Shown piece after piece: positions 6,418 through 14,700 of a stretch of DNA of 35,597 bases. Origin of the DNA: Nocardioides albidus (lineage in GTDB: Bacteria; Actinomycetota; Actinomycetes; Propionibacteriales; Nocardioidaceae). Position numbers and translations under genes: made by a program. Below the pieces are notes generated by a model. It searched no databases. It had not been told where the DNA came from and saw nothing but the letters and a program-made list of their open reading frames with translations. The stretch is taken from the NCBI RefSeq assembly GCF_006335005.1, contig NZ_VDMP01000018.1:71234-106830 (forward strand), written 5' to 3'. Numbering within the stretch: the stretch's first letter is position 1; each line of letters begins with the position of its first letter.

Positions 6418-6717
6418 ATGAGCGGTGGCTTCGTGGGTGCGATCAGTGACGTCGAGCTGTGGATCAACGTCGGCATCGCGTTCGCCCTGCTCGTGATCAA
6501 GATCTTCGCGTTCGTCAGCTCGCTGCTCTACTCCGGCGAGTCGTACGTCGCCGCGGACAAGCTCAACAAGGCCACCTGGACCGCGATCCTCGGTGTGGGC
6601 GTGCTGTTGCAGGTCGTCCCGATCAACCTGTCGATCATCAACCTCGCGATGACGGTCGCGGCGCTCGTCTACCTCGCCGACGTGCGTCCCGCGCTCGCCG
6701 GGCTGCGGCGCCGCTGA
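6418..6717 (+). CDS. DUF2516 family membrane protein
   Basis: A 99-residue protein with three hydrophobic helices (about residues 11-37, 52-69 and 70-86) and a basic C-terminus ending LRRR. Size, membrane pattern and position next to the hbhA-like gene match the DUF2516 family (Rv0476 in M. tuberculosis). The polar segment YSGESYVAADKLNKATW between helices one and two is typical of the family. It is separated from hbhA by a terminator and starts from its own leaderless promoter. No biochemical function is known for the family. Confidence 0.88.
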   Translation: MSGGFVGAISDVELWINVGIAFALLVIKIFAFVSSLLYSGESYVAADKLNKATWTAILGVGVLLQVVPINLSIINLAMTVAALVYLADVRPALAGLRRR

Positions 6718-6721
6718 CGGA

Positions 6722-7903
6722 TCAGATCAGGTCGAACAGCTGGCCGCGGGAGTCCGTGGTCGGGACGAAGGCCTGGGCCACCTCGCCCGTGCCGCCGACG
6801 CGCAGCTCGCCGTCGCTGTCGTCGGCGTACGCGACATCGCCGCGGCCCAGGCGGAGCACCTCGTCGCGGCGGTTGGCCAGGGCGACCGCGCCGCCGGTGC
6901 AGATGAGCAGCCGCGGACCGGACGCCGGGAGCACGACGCCGGCGGGGTCGGCCGGCGAGCTCTGGGTGACCGAGAGCGCGAAGTCGCCGCACGGGCTGAA
7001 CACGTCGGTCGAGTAGTTGAACACGATGGGCTCCACGCGCGCCGCGCGGGAGGTGCCCTCCTCCAGGCAGCGGACCAGGCCGTGGGGGTCGACGTGCTTC
7101 GAGGTGAGCCCGGCGCGCAGCACGTTGTCGGAGGACACCATCACCTCCAGGCACAGCCCGCGCAGGTGGGCGTGGATGATCCCCGTCGCGAGGTACGCGG
7201 CCTCGCCGGCCTGCAGCGTGAGCCGGTTGAGCAGCAGCGAGATGATCACCCCGACGTCGCCGGGGTTGGTGTCGGCGAGCTCGACCGCGGTCTCGAAGGC
7301 GCGCTTGACGTCGCGGCCGTCGTCGAGCGCCTTCTGGCAGGCGAGGGCGACCTCGGCCACGACGTCCGGCCCGGGAGGCGAGGCGAGGAGGCCCTCGATG
7401 AGCCGCACGATCCCGACGAACCCGGTGTTGTCGCCGAGCTCGGTCATCAGGTCGTCGGCCAGCGGGTGCTCCACGGCGTGCAGGACCCGCATGATCTCCG
7501 ACGTGCGGCGCAGGCCGACCAGGGTGTCGAAGGTGGTGAGGGCGTAGACCATCTCCGGCTTCGGGTAGGGGTCCTTGAAGACCCGCTCCGGGGCGTTGAT
7601 CGCGATGCCGGCCGCCTCCTCGGCAGCGAAGCCGGAGGCGGCGCGGACGGCGTCCGGGTGCACCTGGATCGACAGCGGCCGGTCGGCGGCGAGCACCTTG
7701 AGCATGAAGCCGAGCTCGCCCGCCACCTCGGCCAGCGGCCGCCTCCCGCCCGCGGCGTCGACGACGTGCGCGGCGCCGAGGGGGTGGGTGCCCACCCAGA
7801 CCTCCGCGACGCGCCGGCCGTCGGCGTCGCGTCGCATGAAGCCGGGGATGGCTTCGGCGGAGCCCCAGTCGTAGGACTGGGTGGCGCACTCAAGCGCGTG
7901 CAA
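6722..7903 (-). CDS. manA: mannose-6-phosphate isomerase, class I
   Basis: A 393-residue type I phosphomannose isomerase interconverting fructose-6-phosphate and mannose-6-phosphate, a zinc enzyme of the cupin fold that supplies GDP-mannose. Visible hallmarks are the QVHPD zinc ligands, KPEM with the ligand Glu, and IIHAHL followed by EVMVSSDNVLRAGLTSK near the C-terminus. The family usually has His before KPE (HKPE); here it is YPKPE, a small departure. The start is the TTG at 7903, because the protein aligns from its first residues (LECATQSYDWGS) and no ATG or GTG fits. The gene points away from the glycan locus that starts at 8100, with a shared divergent region between them, so it may be co-regulated as a precursor supplier. 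Confidence 0.93.
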   Translation of the reverse strand: MHALECATQSYDWGSAEAIPGFMRRDADGRRVAEVWVGTHPLGAAHVVDAAGGRRPLAEVAGELGFMLKVLAADRPLSIQVHPDAVRAASGFAAEEAAGIAINAPERVFKDPYPKPEMVYALTTFDTLVGLRRTSEIMRVLHAVEHPLADDLMTELGDNTGFVGIVRLIEGLLASPPGPDVVAEVALACQKALDDGRDVKRAFETAVELADTNPGDVGVIISLLLNRLTLQAGEAAYLATGIIHAHLRGLCLEVMVSSDNVLRAGLTSKHVDPHGLVRCLEEGTSRAARVEPIVFNYSTDVFSPCGDFALSVTQSSPADPAGVVLPASGPRLLICTGGAVALANRRDEVLRLGRGDVAYADDSDGELRVGGTGEVAQAFVPTTDSRGQLFDLI

Positions 7904-8030
7904 GATGTCACATCCCTGGGTCGGAGCCTGGCCGATTCGACCCTACCGGGCGGATCCGGGCCCTTGGTCCTCATTTTCGAGGACACCGAGCGTGGGGCCA
8001 GTTTCCTGGTTTCGCGGAAAGGGCTCGCCA

Positions 8031-8041
8031 TAAGTTATACC
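8031..8041 (+). promoter_or_regulatory. possible promoter of the glycan locus
   Basis: An AT-rich box (TAAGTTATACC) in the 196-base gap between manA and the dehydratase gene contains overlapping TAAGTT and TATACC -10-like hexamers. No convincing -35 element is visible. A GGGAAAG five bases or fewer before the ATG at 8100 is the ribosome binding site. Confidence 0.3.
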
Positions 8042-8099
8042 GTCTTCAGGGCTGCGCGCTGAGTGAGCGCGACAGCGGGACTGGTGGGGTTGGGAAAGC

Positions 8100-9953
8100 A
8101 TGTTCGGAGTCTTGGGACGGCGGCTGACGGGGCTACGCAGTCGCCGGGTCATGGTGCTGGTGGGCGTCGACGTCTGCGCCATCGCCGCCGCGACCCTGGC
8201 GCTCGTCCTCGTGCGCTACTCGGATCTGGACAGCGTCGCGCTGCCGACCGGTGCGGCCGCGGGCATCGCGGGGATGATCGTGCTCATCCACCTCGGGCTC
8301 TGCTGGGCCCTCAAGCTCTATCGGGGCCGAGCCATCGTCGGCGGTACGGACGAGACGCTCCTGCTGGGCGCGGTCGCGTTGATCACCAGCGCGCTCGCCT
8401 CGCTGGCGAACGTCCTCATCGACCCCCAGCCGATCGCCCGTTCGGTGACCTTCGGCGCCCCCCTCATCGCGGTCGTGATCATGATCGTCGCGCGGGCGAT
8501 GTGGCGTGCCGCAGCCGTGCGGTCGGGCATCGACCTCACGGTGCGGCCTGCCCGGACGGTCGTGGTCGGTGCGGGGGAGGCGGGGCCGCAGCTGATCCGC
8601 TCGATGCTGTCCCCGGGTTCGCCGTACCTGCCGGTCGCGTTCGTCGACGACGACCCGTGGCGCCGTCACCTCCGGCTGCACGGCGTCGCCGTACACGGCA
8701 CGATCGCCGACCTGGAGCGGGTCATCGAGAAGACCGACGCCCAGTGCGTCGTCATCGCGATCCCCTCGGCTCACAGCGACCTCATCAGAGAGGTGTCGGC
8801 GCGGTGCACGAGCGCCGGGGTCGAGGTCAAGGTGCTGCCAAGCGTCAGCGAGCTCTTCGGAGGACGGGTCAGCATCCGCGACGTCCGCGACATCAACATC
8901 GCCGACCTCCTGGGCCGCAGCGCCATCGAGACGGACATCTCGTCGATCGCCCACTTCCTCAACGGCAAGCGGGTCCTCGTGACCGGCGCAGGCGGATCCA
9001 TCGGCTCCGAGCTCGCCCGCCAGATCGCCAAGTGGCACCCCGCCGAGCTGATGATGCTGGACCGCGACGAGTCCGGCCTGCACGGCGTCCAGCTGTCGAT
9101 CCACGGCCGGGCCCTGCTGGACTCGCCGGACGTCATCCTGTGCGACATCCGGGATGCCGATGCACTGAACCGGATCTTCGAGGAGCGTCGCCCCGAGGTC
9201 GTCTTCCACGCGGCCGCGCTGAAGCACCTCCCGATGCTCGAGCAGTATCCGCTCGAGGCCGTCAAGACCAATGTCATCGGCACGGCCAACGTGCTCGAGG
9301 CCGCCCGCCGCGTTGATGTCGAGCGCTTCGTCAACATCTCCACCGACAAGGCCGCCGAACCGACCAGCGTCCTCGGCTACTCCAAGCGGGTCGCCGAGCG
9401 GCTGACCGCCGACTACGCCGCGCGTGCCGAGGGCTCCTACATCAGCGTGCGGTTCGGCAACGTCCTGGGCAGCCGGGGCTCGGTGCTCACCACCTTCGCG
9501 GCGCAGATCGCCCAGGGCGGCCCCGTCACGGTGACCCACCCCGACGTCACCCGCTACTTCATGACTGTCGCCGAGGCCGTCCAGCTCGTCCTCCAAGCCG
9601 GCGCGATCGGCACCGATGGCGAGGTCCTCATCCTCGACATGGGCGAGCCGGTCCGGATCGACGACGTCGCCCGCGAGCTCATCCGGCAGTCCGGTCGCAA
9701 GATCGAGATCGTCTACACCGGTCTGCGCGACGGCGAGAAGATGGACGAGATCCTGCGCTCCGGTGGCGAAGCCGACCAGCGACCGGTGCACCCGCTGATC
9801 TCACACGTTCGGGTGGCCGAGGTCTCGGCGCGTGACGTGCTGCTGCAACTCGAGATTGTCCGCGTCGACCTGGCCGTCGGCCTTCTTCGTCAGCTGTGTT
9901 CTGTCGTTCCCACCGAGGGCGACAAGACGCAGAGCGCTGCGGGCGCAGCCTGA
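8100..9953 (+). CDS. membrane NDP-sugar 4,6-dehydratase (PglF/WbpM/CapD type)
   Basis: A 617-residue membrane-anchored dehydratase that makes a UDP-4-keto-6-deoxy sugar, normally from UDP-GlcNAc. Four hydrophobic segments (about 17-39, 53-74, 86-106, 118-138) precede a first nucleotide-binding domain (VVVGAGEAG at 154-162) and the catalytic SDR domain (TGAGGSIGSE from 295). The active-site stretch NISTDKA (412-418) and SKR (428-430) are present. At the position held by Met in WbpM-type enzymes (M-x3-K) this protein has Leu425, with Lys429. It is the first gene of the glycan locus and is followed by an aminotransferase, a phosphoglycosyltransferase and an acetyltransferase, which together match the bacillosamine route. 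The C-terminal 40 residues after the catalytic domain are poorly conserved. Confidence 0.92.
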   Translation: MFGVLGRRLTGLRSRRVMVLVGVDVCAIAAATLALVLVRYSDLDSVALPTGAAAGIAGMIVLIHLGLCWALKLYRGRAIVGGTDETLLLGAVALITSALASLANVLIDPQPIARSVTFGAPLIAVVIMIVARAMWRAAAVRSGIDLTVRPARTVVVGAGEAGPQLIRSMLSPGSPYLPVAFVDDDPWRRHLRLHGVAVHGTIADLERVIEKTDAQCVVIAIPSAHSDLIREVSARCTSAGVEVKVLPSVSELFGGRVSIRDVRDINIADLLGRSAIETDISSIAHFLNGKRVLVTGAGGSIGSELARQIAKWHPAELMMLDRDESGLHGVQLSIHGRALLDSPDVILCDIRDADALNRIFEERRPEVVFHAAALKHLPMLEQYPLEAVKTNVIGTANVLEAARRVDVERFVNISTDKAAEPTSVLGYSKRVAERLTADYAARAEGSYISVRFGNVLGSRGSVLTTFAAQIAQGGPVTVTHPDVTRYFMTVAEAVQLVLQAGAIGTDGEVLILDMGEPVRIDDVARELIRQSGRKIEIVYTGLRDGEKMDEILRSGGEADQRPVHPLISHVRVAEVSARDVLLQLEIVRVDLAVGLLRQLCSVVPTEGDKTQSAAGAA

Positions 9954-10024
9954 CCGCTGCGGTTCGGGCAGCTCAGCCTGCCGCGCCTAGAATCACCAAG
10001 TTATCCAGTAACGATCGAGGTCTC

Positions 10025-11161
10025 GTGTCCGCCCTTTCCCCGATCCTGCTGTCGCCGCCGGACGTCGGTGCTCTCGAGCAGGAGTACGTGCTGCGTGCAA
10101 TGCAGTCAGGTTGGATCGCCCCCGCAGGGCCCGACCTGACTGCGTTCGAGCAGGAGGTCGCCGAGCGCGTCGGCGTCGAGCACGCCGTGGGACTCGCGTC
10201 CGGGACGGCGGCGCTGCATCTCGCGCTCGTCTCTTGGGGCGTCGGGCCCGGGGACGTCGTCCCCGTCTCGACGCTGACGTTCGCCGCCACCGTGAACGCG
10301 ATCCGCTACGTCGGCGCGGAACCGCACTTCGTCGACTCAGAGGAAGAGTCCGGCAACATGAGTCCGGCCCTGCTCCAACAGGCGGTTGACACGCTGCGAT
10401 CCGCCGGCCGGCGGGTGCCGGTGATCATCCCTGTCGATCTGCTGGGCAAGGCCGTCGACTACACCGCTATCAGCGAGATCGCTGCTCGTGCCGGTTCGCG
10501 GCTCTTGGCCGACGCTGCCGAGTCCTTAGGTGCGACCTGGGCTGGGCGGCCGGCAGGATCCTTCGGGGACGCCTCTGTGATCTCGTTCAACGGCAACAAG
10601 ATCATGACGACGTCTGGCGGCGGCACGCTGCTGACGAACGACCGGCGCCTGGCCAACCACGTCCGGAAGCTCTCCACTCAGGCGCGGGAGCCCGTCGCCC
10701 ACTATGAGCACCTCGAGGTCGGCTACAACTACCGCCTCTCGAACCTGCTCGCGGCGCTGGGCCGGGCGCAGCTGACCCGGCTGGACAACATGATCAAGCG
10801 CCGGCGCGAGTGGCGCGAGCGCTACCGTGCCCTGTTCGCCGACGCGCCTGGCGTGCGGATCCTCGGAGGAGACGACGACACGGCAGACAACTGCTGGCTG
10901 ACCGCCATCGTGGTCGATCCGCAGCGGTCGGCCTGGTCGGCGGCCGAGCTAGGGGAGGCGCTCACGACCGCGCACATCGAGTCGCGTCCCATTTGGAAGC
11001 CGATGCACCTCCAGCCCGTGTCCGCCGGAATCGACGGCACTTTGGACGGCGCCTCGGAGCGCATCTTTGACCACGGCCTGACGCTTCCGGCCGGATCCGG
11101 CATGACGGACGAGCAGTTCGCCCGCGTCGCCGAAACCATCGGCTCGGTGATCGCCCGATGA
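10025..11161 (+). CDS. DegT/DnrJ/EryC1/StrS sugar aminotransferase (PglE-like)
   Basis: A 378-residue PLP enzyme of the sugar 3- and 4-aminotransferase family. Visible features are GTAALH (60-65) near the phosphate site, DAAESLGA with Asp163 pairing with the PLP ring, and Lys192 in SFNGNKIMTTSGGG as the Schiff-base lysine. In this context it should transfer an amino group to C4 of the keto sugar made by the preceding dehydratase (PglE step). The GTG at 10025 is chosen because it is preceded by GAGG and the family alignment begins here; translation further upstream is unlike the family. The TGA overlaps the ATG of the next gene by four bases. A TAGAAT box at 9988-9993 could provide an internal promoter. 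Confidence 0.92.
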   Translation: MSALSPILLSPPDVGALEQEYVLRAMQSGWIAPAGPDLTAFEQEVAERVGVEHAVGLASGTAALHLALVSWGVGPGDVVPVSTLTFAATVNAIRYVGAEPHFVDSEEESGNMSPALLQQAVDTLRSAGRRVPVIIPVDLLGKAVDYTAISEIAARAGSRLLADAAESLGATWAGRPAGSFGDASVISFNGNKIMTTSGGGTLLTNDRRLANHVRKLSTQAREPVAHYEHLEVGYNYRLSNLLAALGRAQLTRLDNMIKRRREWRERYRALFADAPGVRILGGDDDTADNCWLTAIVVDPQRSAWSAAELGEALTTAHIESRPIWKPMHLQPVSAGIDGTLDGASERIFDHGLTLPAGSGMTDEQFARVAETIGSVIAR

Positions 11162-11778
11162 CCGGCCGTACCTACGACCCGCTGAAGCGCGCCATCGACC
11201 TGGTGGTCTCGACTGCCCTCCTGATCGCGTCGGCCCCGCTCCAAGTGGTGGTCGCCCTCCTGGTGCGCTGGAACCTGGGGTCGCCCGTCCTCTTCCGCCA
11301 GCCCCGTCCGGGCAAAGACGAGCAGGTCTTCGAGCTGGTGAAGTTCCGAACCATGCTCGAGCCCGACCCTGCGCAGGGCCTGGTCACCGACGAGCAGCGC
11401 CTCACCCAGTTCGGACAGTTCCTCCGCTCGACCAGCCTCGACGAGCTCCCGACCTTGTTGAACGTCGTCAAGGGCGACATGAGTCTCGTCGGTCCGCGTC
11501 CGCTGTTGGTCCGCTACCTCGACCGCTACTCCCCCGAGCAGCGACGCCGACACGAGGTTCGTCCCGGCGTCACTGGTCTGGCACAGGTTTCTGGACGGAA
11601 TGCGCTGACGTGGGAACAGAAGTTTGCCAAAGATATTGAATATGTCGATCGTCGCACCTTTCGGTTGGACTTCTCGATTCTTCTGCGGACGGCGGTTAAT
11701 GTAGTTCGGCGGGACGGTGTTACCGCGAGCGAGGGCGGCACGATGCCGGAGTTCGCAGGATCGGAGGCAGGCCAATGA
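11158..11778 (+). CDS. monotopic phosphoglycosyltransferase (PglC-like)
   Basis: A 206-residue small phosphoglycosyltransferase that would move a phospho-sugar from the UDP-sugar to undecaprenyl phosphate and so start the lipid-linked glycan. One N-terminal re-entrant hydrophobic segment (about 12-37) is followed by the catalytic core, with KFRTM, the Asp95-Glu96 dyad in STSLDELPTLLNV, and SLVGPRPLL. The size is that of the minimal PglC type, without the extra domains of WbaP or WcaJ. The first two thirds of the gene are GC-rich. From about 11580 GC content and codon choice change abruptly: by hand count, row 11281-11340 has 41 of 60 G+C and row 11581-11640 has 29 of 60. The gene is therefore a mosaic at an exchange boundary. 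It overlaps both neighbours by four bases. Confidence 0.93.
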   Translation: MTGRTYDPLKRAIDLVVSTALLIASAPLQVVVALLVRWNLGSPVLFRQPRPGKDEQVFELVKFRTMLEPDPAQGLVTDEQRLTQFGQFLRSTSLDELPTLLNVVKGDMSLVGPRPLLVRYLDRYSPEQRRRHEVRPGVTGLAQVSGRNALTWEQKFAKDIEYVDRRTFRLDFSILLRTAVNVVRRDGVTASEGGTMPEFAGSEAGQ

Positions 11779-12419
11779 CAGATCAGATCGTTGTCGTAGG
11801 TGCGGGAGGATTCGGACGGGAAGTGCTCGATGTTGTCGAGGCCGTAAATTGTTCCTCTGGGACCAAATCGTGGGAAGTTGTAGGGGTTCTGGATGATGCA
11901 CCTGATGACATCAATATGGGTCGGCTCGCTAGTCGAGGTGTTCGATACTTGGGTGGTACCTCGGCAGATGTCCGTCTTCCCGCGGGCTGTCATTACGTTG
12001 TAGGAATTGGAAACCCGCGTGTCCGGGAATTGGTCGCTTCCCGACTGAATCAGGCGGGCCTGCGGCCCGCTACCTTGGTTCATCCCACGGCGACAATAGG
12101 TGTCGGCACTCAAGTGGGGGCTGGAACTGTGATCTGTGCCGGAGTCCGCGTTACGACTAACGTTCGGGTGGGAAGTCACGTTCACCTGAATTTGAACTGC
12201 ACAGTAGGCCATGACAGCACGGTCGATGACTTCGTGAGCATCAACCCGCTTGCCTCTGTCTCCGGAGACTGTGCCATCGAGAGTGGGGTTCTCATCGGCG
12301 TAGCAGGGGTCGTGCTGAACGGAATCCGAGTCGGGAAGAACGCCACCGTCGGTGGCGCAGCCTGCGTCGTGAAGGATGTGGCCGCTGGGGTGACCGTCAA
12401 GGGTGTGCCCGCCCGATGA
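11775..12419 (+). CDS. sugar O/N-acetyltransferase, left-handed beta helix (PglD-like)
   Basis: A 214-residue acyltransferase of the NeuD/PglD family. An N-terminal Rossmann-like part binds the UDP-sugar (VVVGAGGFGREVLDVV). From residue 100 on there are hexapeptide repeats of a left-handed beta helix (HPTATIGVGTQVGAGTVI). The probable catalytic His is His146 in NCTVGHDS. In the bacillosamine pathway this enzyme acetylates the 4-amino sugar with acetyl-CoA. The gene overlaps the preceding phosphoglycosyltransferase gene and the following glycosyltransferase gene by four bases each, so all are translated as one unit. Codon use is distinctly less GC-rich than that of the dehydratase and aminotransferase, in line with separate origin. 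Confidence 0.9.
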   Translation: MTDQIVVVGAGGFGREVLDVVEAVNCSSGTKSWEVVGVLDDAPDDINMGRLASRGVRYLGGTSADVRLPAGCHYVVGIGNPRVRELVASRLNQAGLRPATLVHPTATIGVGTQVGAGTVICAGVRVTTNVRVGSHVHLNLNCTVGHDSTVDDFVSINPLASVSGDCAIESGVLIGVAGVVLNGIRVGKNATVGGAACVVKDVAAGVTVKGVPAR

Positions 12420-13561
12420 GTCGGATTGTGTGCGTCCTCAAGACTTGTGAGGGTGGTCGGTGGGCAGTCCCGCAGATGCTCGAGTGTCGTTCTCGAGGGC
12501 ACGAGATCGCGTTCGTAATCCCCCCGGGCGATGGACGCCTGCGTAGACTCCTCGATAACGAAGGTGTGGAGGTTCTCGAATCACGATTCGATTTCTCCTT
12601 CCGCCCATCAATTGGACTGCCAATTGGGCTCTGGAGGCTACGGCGTCAACTACGCCAGATGGCGCCGGATGTTGTTTTCTACCACCTCATTGCCTCGGCA
12701 CTTGCGGTACGCATCGCAACACTGTTCATGCGGGCTCGGCGCGTCCACATGGTCGCTGGTCCGCTTTACTTGGAGTCGCCGCCCATCCGCTTTATCGAGA
12801 GGCTGCTGGTCCGCCTTGATGATGTGTTGGTCGCGGGTTCTGAGCATACGGCAGTCCTGTATCGCGAGCTGGGAATGCCGCCATCCCGAGTGATAGCGAT
12901 TCCTTACGGCACTGATATCCGATGGTTCGAAAAAGGTCCCGACCAGCGAGAAGACCTGTTCGGCGCGGAGGTCGGAGATTTTATCGCAATAATGGTGGCA
13001 TACGTCTATGCTCCCAAGTCATCGGTGTACCCTGGGACGGGAATCAAGGGCCACGAGACGCTGCTAGAGGCTTGGCGGTTATTCGCGGCCAACAAGCCGG
13101 ACGCGCATCTAGTTCTGGTGGGCAGCGGATTTGACAGTGAAGGGGAAGACTATCGACGGCGCCTCTTCTCCAAGTTGGGGGTCGATGATCATCCGCGAAT
13201 TCACTGGTTCTCGTCCGTAGTAGATGTCCGGCCGTTCTACTCGTCCGCAGACGTATCGGTATCGCCGTCGCTCAGTGAAAATCACGGCGCGGCTCTGGAG
13301 GCGTCCGCGATGGGCTGTCCGAGCATCGTGAGCGACGCTGGCGCGCTGCCTGAGGCAGTTGTTCGGGGACTCAGTGGCTGGGTTGTTCCGAAAGCTGACG
13401 TCGGAGCGCTTGTGGCTGCGCTTGAGATGGCGTATGAGGCTCGGGACGGTACTGCTCTGGCGTCAATGGGCTCGGCGGCGCGGCGGCACATCGAGATCCA
13501 TTTCGACCAGGCTGATTGCTCATCGCGGGTCGCCGATGTACTTTTGGGCGGGGTCCGGTGA
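12416..13561 (+). CDS. GT4 family glycosyltransferase 1
   Basis: A 381-residue GT-B enzyme of family GT4. The N-terminal acceptor half begins RIVCVLKTCEGGRWAVP. The C-terminal donor half carries the GT4 signature around LSENHGAALEASAMGCPSIV, with Glu residues spaced like the EX7E motif, and an upstream IKGHETLLEAW segment. It probably adds a sugar to the lipid-linked intermediate made by the phosphoglycosyltransferase at the cytoplasmic face. No transmembrane segment is evident. The sugar and linkage cannot be told from sequence. The ATG start overlaps the previous stop by four bases (ATGA), and its own stop overlaps the next start. GC content is low for the window. Confidence 0.88.
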   Translation: MSRIVCVLKTCEGGRWAVPQMLECRSRGHEIAFVIPPGDGRLRRLLDNEGVEVLESRFDFSFRPSIGLPIGLWRLRRQLRQMAPDVVFYHLIASALAVRIATLFMRARRVHMVAGPLYLESPPIRFIERLLVRLDDVLVAGSEHTAVLYRELGMPPSRVIAIPYGTDIRWFEKGPDQREDLFGAEVGDFIAIMVAYVYAPKSSVYPGTGIKGHETLLEAWRLFAANKPDAHLVLVGSGFDSEGEDYRRRLFSKLGVDDHPRIHWFSSVVDVRPFYSSADVSVSPSLSENHGAALEASAMGCPSIVSDAGALPEAVVRGLSGWVVPKADVGALVAALEMAYEARDGTALASMGSAARRHIEIHFDQADCSSRVADVLLGGVR

Positions 13562-14700
13562 GTGTCACCATTTTCTCGGAGGATCGCCTCCATCGGCTCG
13601 AGTCCGGGCGACCCGGCTCCGCAGACTCGCAGCTGGCTCGCATCGCATGGCGGCGCGGTCTGCGGAACACGGATGGTCTGCGATGGGCGGCTCGTGTTGA
13701 TTCCACGATTGCTCCGGGATTTCCTGTCCGAGGAAGTGTCGTAGAGCTCCCGATGTACCGTGGGCGACAAATTGTGAAGGTCTTCCCCAAACTCCTTTTC
13801 GCTATCCTTCGGGCTGTGATTTCGTCCCGCATCGTGGTGGTGCGCCTCCCGGGACCGATTGGTAGTCTTGCGGTAATGTGGGCGGTTCTGCTTAGGCGAC
13901 CCATCGTGGCCGAGGTCGTAGGTGATGTCGGCGACGTCCTCGGCGCAGGCACGCTCGGGCCGTTCGGGCGTCGGCTCCGATATGTAGCGGTGACCGTGAC
14001 ACGGCTCTCGGTGCGGCGAGCTTCTGCCGTCCACTACGTAACGGATCAAGTGCTCCAGGACCGCTATCCCGCGGGTCGAGATGTGCCGACCTGGGCGTTT
14101 AGCGATGTCGTGATTCCTGACGACGTTCCGGATTGGGCTGGCAAAGAGGCACGCCTGGAGATCATCGCCGTGGGTAGCCAGGAGCAGATGTACAAGGGAC
14201 ATGACCAATTGATCCGTGCCGTAGCTCGCCTCCGCTTAGACGTGCCCGGCGTCGCCCTGAGACTAATTGGGGACGGCCGCTGTCAACCGAGATTAGTTGC
14301 ACTAAGCGAGGAACTGGAGGTGTCTGACATCGTCGAATTCTCTGGCTGGCTCGGGCATCGTGAGGTGTTCGACATGGTATCCAGAGCTGCGGTATTTGCA
14401 ATGCCGTCGACCACCGAGGGGCGTCCGCGGGCGCTCGTGGAAGCGATGTATGTCGGCCTCCCGGCCGTTGGAACGCGCGTGGGCGGAATCGTCGAACTAT
14501 TGCAAGATGAAGACCTTGTCGAGGTTGGTGATCTCGACAGGCTGTGTCATGCCCTCCGTCGGTACTTGACTGACCAGGAAGCGGCGAACCAAGCGTCTCA
14601 GCGCAATCGTAGGCATGTCGAGTCGTCCCTCGCCGCGTCCGCACGAGCACGCGAATCTTGGTCCGCTGGCGATGCTCTGGCCGTGGCTGCGACCCGATGA
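13558..14700 (+). CDS. GT4 family glycosyltransferase 2
   Basis: A 380-residue GT-B glycosyltransferase. The donor-binding half includes VGSQEQMYKGHDQLIRAV and PSTTEGRPRALVEAMYVGLP, the GT4 EX7E region, followed by GTRVGGIVELL. The N-terminal half is less typical and contains a hydrophobic stretch (about residues 77-115) that may lie on the membrane. The GTG start at 13558 overlaps the stop of the preceding glycosyltransferase gene (GTGA). An upstream in-frame ATG at 13516 would extend it into that gene and is less likely. It is the second of three adjacent GT4 genes, so the repeat unit probably has at least four sugars counting the initiating one; that number is an inference. Confidence 0.87.
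   Translation: MSVTIFSEDRLHRLESGRPGSADSQLARIAWRRGLRNTDGLRWAARVDSTIAPGFPVRGSVVELPMYRGRQIVKVFPKLLFAILRAVISSRIVVVRLPGPIGSLAVMWAVLLRRPIVAEVVGDVGDVLGAGTLGPFGRRLRYVAVTVTRLSVRRASAVHYVTDQVLQDRYPAGRDVPTWAFSDVVIPDDVPDWAGKEARLEIIAVGSQEQMYKGHDQLIRAVARLRLDVPGVALRLIGDGRCQPRLVALSEELEVSDIVEFSGWLGHREVFDMVSRAAVFAMPSTTEGRPRALVEAMYVGLPAVGTRVGGIVELLQDEDLVEVGDLDRLCHALRRYLTDQEAANQASQRNRRHVESSLAASARARESWSAGDALAVAATR

Noticed and set aside
8133..9791. Large minus-strand open frame opposite the dehydratase
   Set aside because: The plus-strand dehydratase has complete motifs; the antisense translation is acidic/His-rich and unlike any family.
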